A stretch of DNA of 64,000 nucleotides from an uncultured Sphingomonas sp. (GTDB lineage: Bacteria; Pseudomonadota; Alphaproteobacteria; Sphingomonadales; Sphingomonadaceae). A program made the translations under genes and the position numbers. Location of the stretch: assembly GCF_936927845.1 (NCBI RefSeq), contig NZ_CAKZHV010000031.1:43556-107555 (forward strand), written 5' to 3'. Positions 61,483 through 64,000 of the stretch are shown one piece after another. A model generated the notes under the pieces. The model ran no database searches. It had not been told where the DNA came from and saw only the letters and a list, made by a program, of their open reading frames with translations. How positions within the stretch are numbered: position 1 is the first letter of the stretch; the number at the start of each line of letters is the position of its first letter.

Positions 61483-62060
61483 GATTTGCGTCGCAATGCT
61501 TCGTTGCGGACCACCGTGGTCGCCGACAGCGGCTCCACCCCGTTGGAAAACCCGATCGCGCTGCCGACGAACTGGAACAGCACCGCCTTGGGATAGGTCA
61601 CGGTGTAGCTGACGACGTCGCCGGCATTGCCCATCGTTCCGCTCTTGGGCGTGCTCGGATCCCATTTGCCGTTCTTGTTGCGATCGACGAACGGTTCGTT
61701 GGCGTCATATTTGCCGTTCTTGTTGGCGTCGGTGTAGATTTCGGGCGTGACCGAGGCGAAGTCGGCGAAGACCTTGGTCTCGATCGCGATCGTCTTGCCC
61801 GGGGCGGCGGGAAACAGCGACATTGCGTCCGCGACGCTCTTGCGCATGATCGTGCCGCGCTCGTCCTCGTTGGTTTCCATGCTCGCGGTCGCGCTGCGAG
61901 CCGCCTCGATCATCGCGCCTTCCAGCACCTGGCGCGCGAAGGTCAGGTGGCCGAGTTCGATCGCGCCGCAGATCAGGAACAATAGCGCGGGGGCGAGCAG
62001 CGCGAACTCGATCACCGTCACGCCGCGGACGCATCGCAGCAGGCGAGGGCAGCGCATCAT
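61479..62060 (-). CDS. TadE-like pseudopilin with EF-hand-like loops
   Basis: The 193-residue protein starts MMRCPRLLRCVRGVTVIEFA with the TadE hydrophobic segment ending near residue 40. The periplasmic part contains two adjacent Dx[N]x[N]G loops. The one at 111-122 (DANKNGKYDANE) matches every ligand position of a canonical EF-hand loop; the one at 126-134 (DRNKNGKWD) lacks the final Glu. ATG 62060 overlaps the tadG stop (ATGA); ATG 62057 is also possible. Confidence 0.82.
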   Translation of the reverse strand: MMRCPRLLRCVRGVTVIEFALLAPALLFLICGAIELGHLTFARQVLEGAMIEAARSATASMETNEDERGTIMRKSVADAMSLFPAAPGKTIAIETKVFADFASVTPEIYTDANKNGKYDANEPFVDRNKNGKWDPSTPKSGTMGNAGDVVSYTVTYPKAVLFQFVGSAIGFSNGVEPLSATTVVRNEALRRKS

Positions 62061-63862
62061 TTCACCAGATGCAGATCGACGAGTTCGGACGCGATGTCGT
62101 CGAACGCCGCCTTCAGCGTTGCCGCATCCGACGTGCGATACACGTGTCCGGGCGCGCATTGCTCGAACATGTTGAGCGTCGCTTTGTCGGTGGTGGTCAG
62201 TGCGACGATATAGACCTTGGGCGGGTTCCTCTCGGCCTGGAGCGAGGCGCAGGTCTTGGAGAAGCGCAGCTCGGACTGTTTCGTCAGATTGTCCTTGTTC
62301 GCCGAGATCGGGGCGTCACCGAAATTACCGTAAAAGGTCCAGGTGCGGTTGGCATAGCCGTTCGGGGACGTGCCGAGCGCGGTTTCGCCGTCGGTCATGA
62401 AGACGAGCGCGCGTTTCGCGTCCTCGTTGACCGGATTGGTGCGCTTGAACACGTCGTCGCGCACCAGCAGGCGATATCCCCACAACAGCCCGGCATGGTG
62501 CAGCGTCCCGTTGGCGGGATAGATCGCGGCGTTCTTGTTCTGAACGACATTGACCCAGTAGCTCTTGCTGCGGCCGTAGGTGACCGGCTCAGCCTCTTCC
62601 GGGCACTGCCAGTTGGGGGAGGGTACCTCGGTCTTGTTCGCACCGCCGTTGTTTGTTGCACCGCCCTGCGGATTGACGCGGTAACCGGTTGCGTCCTTCC
62701 AATCGGCCTGGAAGCGCGGGATGCGATCGTAATTGACGCGGAACGGCGTGCCCGAATTGGTGGTGAAATCCCAGTCCATCGTGTCGGGATCGAAATAAGT
62801 GCCGTTAGACTGCGTGATGACGTCGTCGCCCATGCTGGTGGCGCCGTTGTTCAAGCCGAGATAATAATCGTAGAACCAGCGGCGATACGGGTTCGATGCG
62901 AAGTTATCGCCATAAGCGTCATAGTTGAGCATCAGGTCCGCATATTGCGAATGCAGCTTGTACAGGTTGAAGTCGGCTTCTCCGCCGGAAAATTTGTAGT
63001 AGTCGCTATTCGGGTCGGCGGCACTGTCGTTGCCCGGTTTCCCCTTGCTTGGTTTGTTGGTCGGCTTGTCGGCCTTGTACTTGTCCTTGGGCGTGTAGAA
63101 GGGCGGGATGAAGTACGGCTCGATCGGGGGATGCGCGCCTTCGCCGGGCAGCGAGCGATCAATGTCCCACGCGCCCGGATCGCGATAGGTCAGCGTGCTG
63201 TTCAGGTCGCGCACCGTTGCATCGTCGAAGACGCAGCCCTTCCAGGCGAGCGGCTGCGTCGGCCAACCGCCGCCGAACTGGTTCGCATACAGATCGTTGA
63301 AGCCGAAGCGTTGCCTGACCATCGATGACGGCAGCAATTTGCCGACGTTCGCGGTGATGTCGTACATGACGAAGCCGAGCGCCAGATCGTCGCGAACGTC
63401 CGCGCCCTGGTACAGGATGTCGAGGAAGCTGCGCGATGCATCCTTCAACGCGGTGATGCGGGTCTTGGCCGCGCTGCCCTTGCTCGCGGGCAGGTCGGCT
63501 TTCAGCGATCCCGTATTGTCGAGCACCATCATGATCTCGAGCGGGTGCGGCTGGATCTCTGCGACTGCCGTCGCCGAAATCGCCTGCTGCGTGTAGCCGA
63601 ACGTGCGCATGAACGTCATCGGGATGTTGACGGTCGCGGTGACGCTGGTCTGGTTGCGCTTGTTCACCGTCTGGAATTTGGGCGTCAGGACGAGATTGGT
63701 CCCCTCCATCGTGCCATCGGGAAAGTTGCCGTAGAAATAGGCGTTTACCTGCGCGCCGCGCGATGTCGGCCCGTCGTCGGTCACCGCAAAGGCACGCGCG
63801 CCCGCCAGCGCCGCCGCGTCGACTCCTGCCTGCAGCGCCGATCTGGCAACGTAGAGCCGACC
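62057..63862 (-). pseudogene. TadG-like pilus protein with a vWA domain, 5' end cut off by an insertion sequence
   Basis: About 602 codons remain. The chain opens GRLYVARSALQAGVDAAALA, which in intact TadG-like proteins follows a membrane helix of about 30-40 residues that is missing here. A von Willebrand A domain follows, with MIDAS-like DNTGS in IMMVLDNTGSLKADL and the FMTDGET strand. It is interrupted by a long Tyr/Asp/Pro-rich insert (about 220-420). The break is at 63862/63863, exactly at the IS-like terminus, so the product lacks its export/anchor segment unless a fusion is made. Confidence 0.8.
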
Positions 63863-64000
63863 TGTCAATCGGCGTCCAAAAAGGACCCCCTATCGGCGTC
63901 CAAAAGGGACCCCCTTCGTCGAGCAGCATAACGGGTATGACGGGTGCTTTGTTCGCGCTGGTTGCGGCGTAGGGCGGGCGTAGCCCGACCGGAGGCGCAA
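63863..64000. mobile_element. Terminus of an IS21-like insertion sequence (partial)
   Basis: The terminus starts TGTCAATCGGCG and is followed by two tandem 24-base units at 63868-63891 and 63892-63915 that differ at one position (each ATCGGCGTCC-A/G run-GACCCCCT). Multiple terminal repeats beginning with TGT are typical of IS21-family ends, where IstA binds. The remaining bases to 64000 show no transposase. The orientation, the other end and any target duplication lie outside the window. Confidence 0.7.

Overview
The window is chromosomal DNA of a high-GC alphaproteobacterium, most likely a Sphingomonas-type member of the Sphingomonadales. This rests on gene content rather than a database search: an alphaproteobacterial flagellar operon with a short FlgJ, a zf-CHCC (NDUFS6-like) protein, a DUF1674 (SDHAF4-like) protein, a glnK-amt operon behind a sigma-54 site, CtrA-like half-sites before motA, and tightly packed operons with ATGA/GTGA/TGATG overlaps. 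Almost every base is coding and no tRNA, rRNA or CRISPR array was seen.

Layout. 1-10034: end of flgC, then flgDEFGHIJKL in one tightly spaced block, then motAB. This is the rod, hook, P- and L-ring, junction and stator part of the flagellum. 10290-12085: a glycine-rich double cold-shock-domain protein and a glutaminyl cyclase. 12250-14227: the nitrogen operon glnK-amt (minus strand) with a consensus -24/-12 promoter, an upstream palindrome and an intrinsic terminator. 14221-19786: DUF2007 and PNPOx-like genes, a ccdAB toxin-antitoxin pair, tldD, a zf-CHCC protein, an unpartnered ABC ATPase, and a BtuF-like/membrane protein pair. 20058-27644: nadB, a class A beta-lactamase-like lipoprotein, polA, a small possible winged-helix protein and a polysaccharide flippase. 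27743-36775: purH, heparinase-like, rpe and rsmB on the minus strand, then DUF1674, transketolase and transaldolase on the plus strand.

36844-48765 is the accessory part: a polysaccharide locus. It holds wecB and wecC (UDP-GlcNAc to UDP-ManNAcA), a UDP-glucuronate 4-epimerase-like gene, an acyltransferase, an O-antigen ligase/polymerase, a GT2 gene cut short and joined to a foreign fragment, a GT26 (WecG/TagA/CpsF) gene frameshifted in a GC dinucleotide run, and a membrane-anchored GH74-like propeller. A phage-tail-type beta-sandwich protein and an SGNH hydrolase sit inside it. The locus looks recombined and partly decayed, or switched off.

48940-64000: a tiny membrane protein, two exported metallopeptidases (DUF885 and M13) flanking a deaminase pair, the cyoABCD quinol oxidase operon, a GAF-PAS-GGDEF-EAL protein with a degenerate GGDEF motif, and three Tad-pilus genes. 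The first of these, tadG, is cut at its 5' end by the terminus of an IS21-like insertion sequence that runs off the window.

No wholly new defence or mobile system is evident. The most interesting items are the interrupted tadG with EF-hand-like loops in the adjacent Tad proteins, the broken glycosyltransferases, the phage-like SGNH pair, the cysteine-free FlgH, and the glycine-rich double cold-shock protein.
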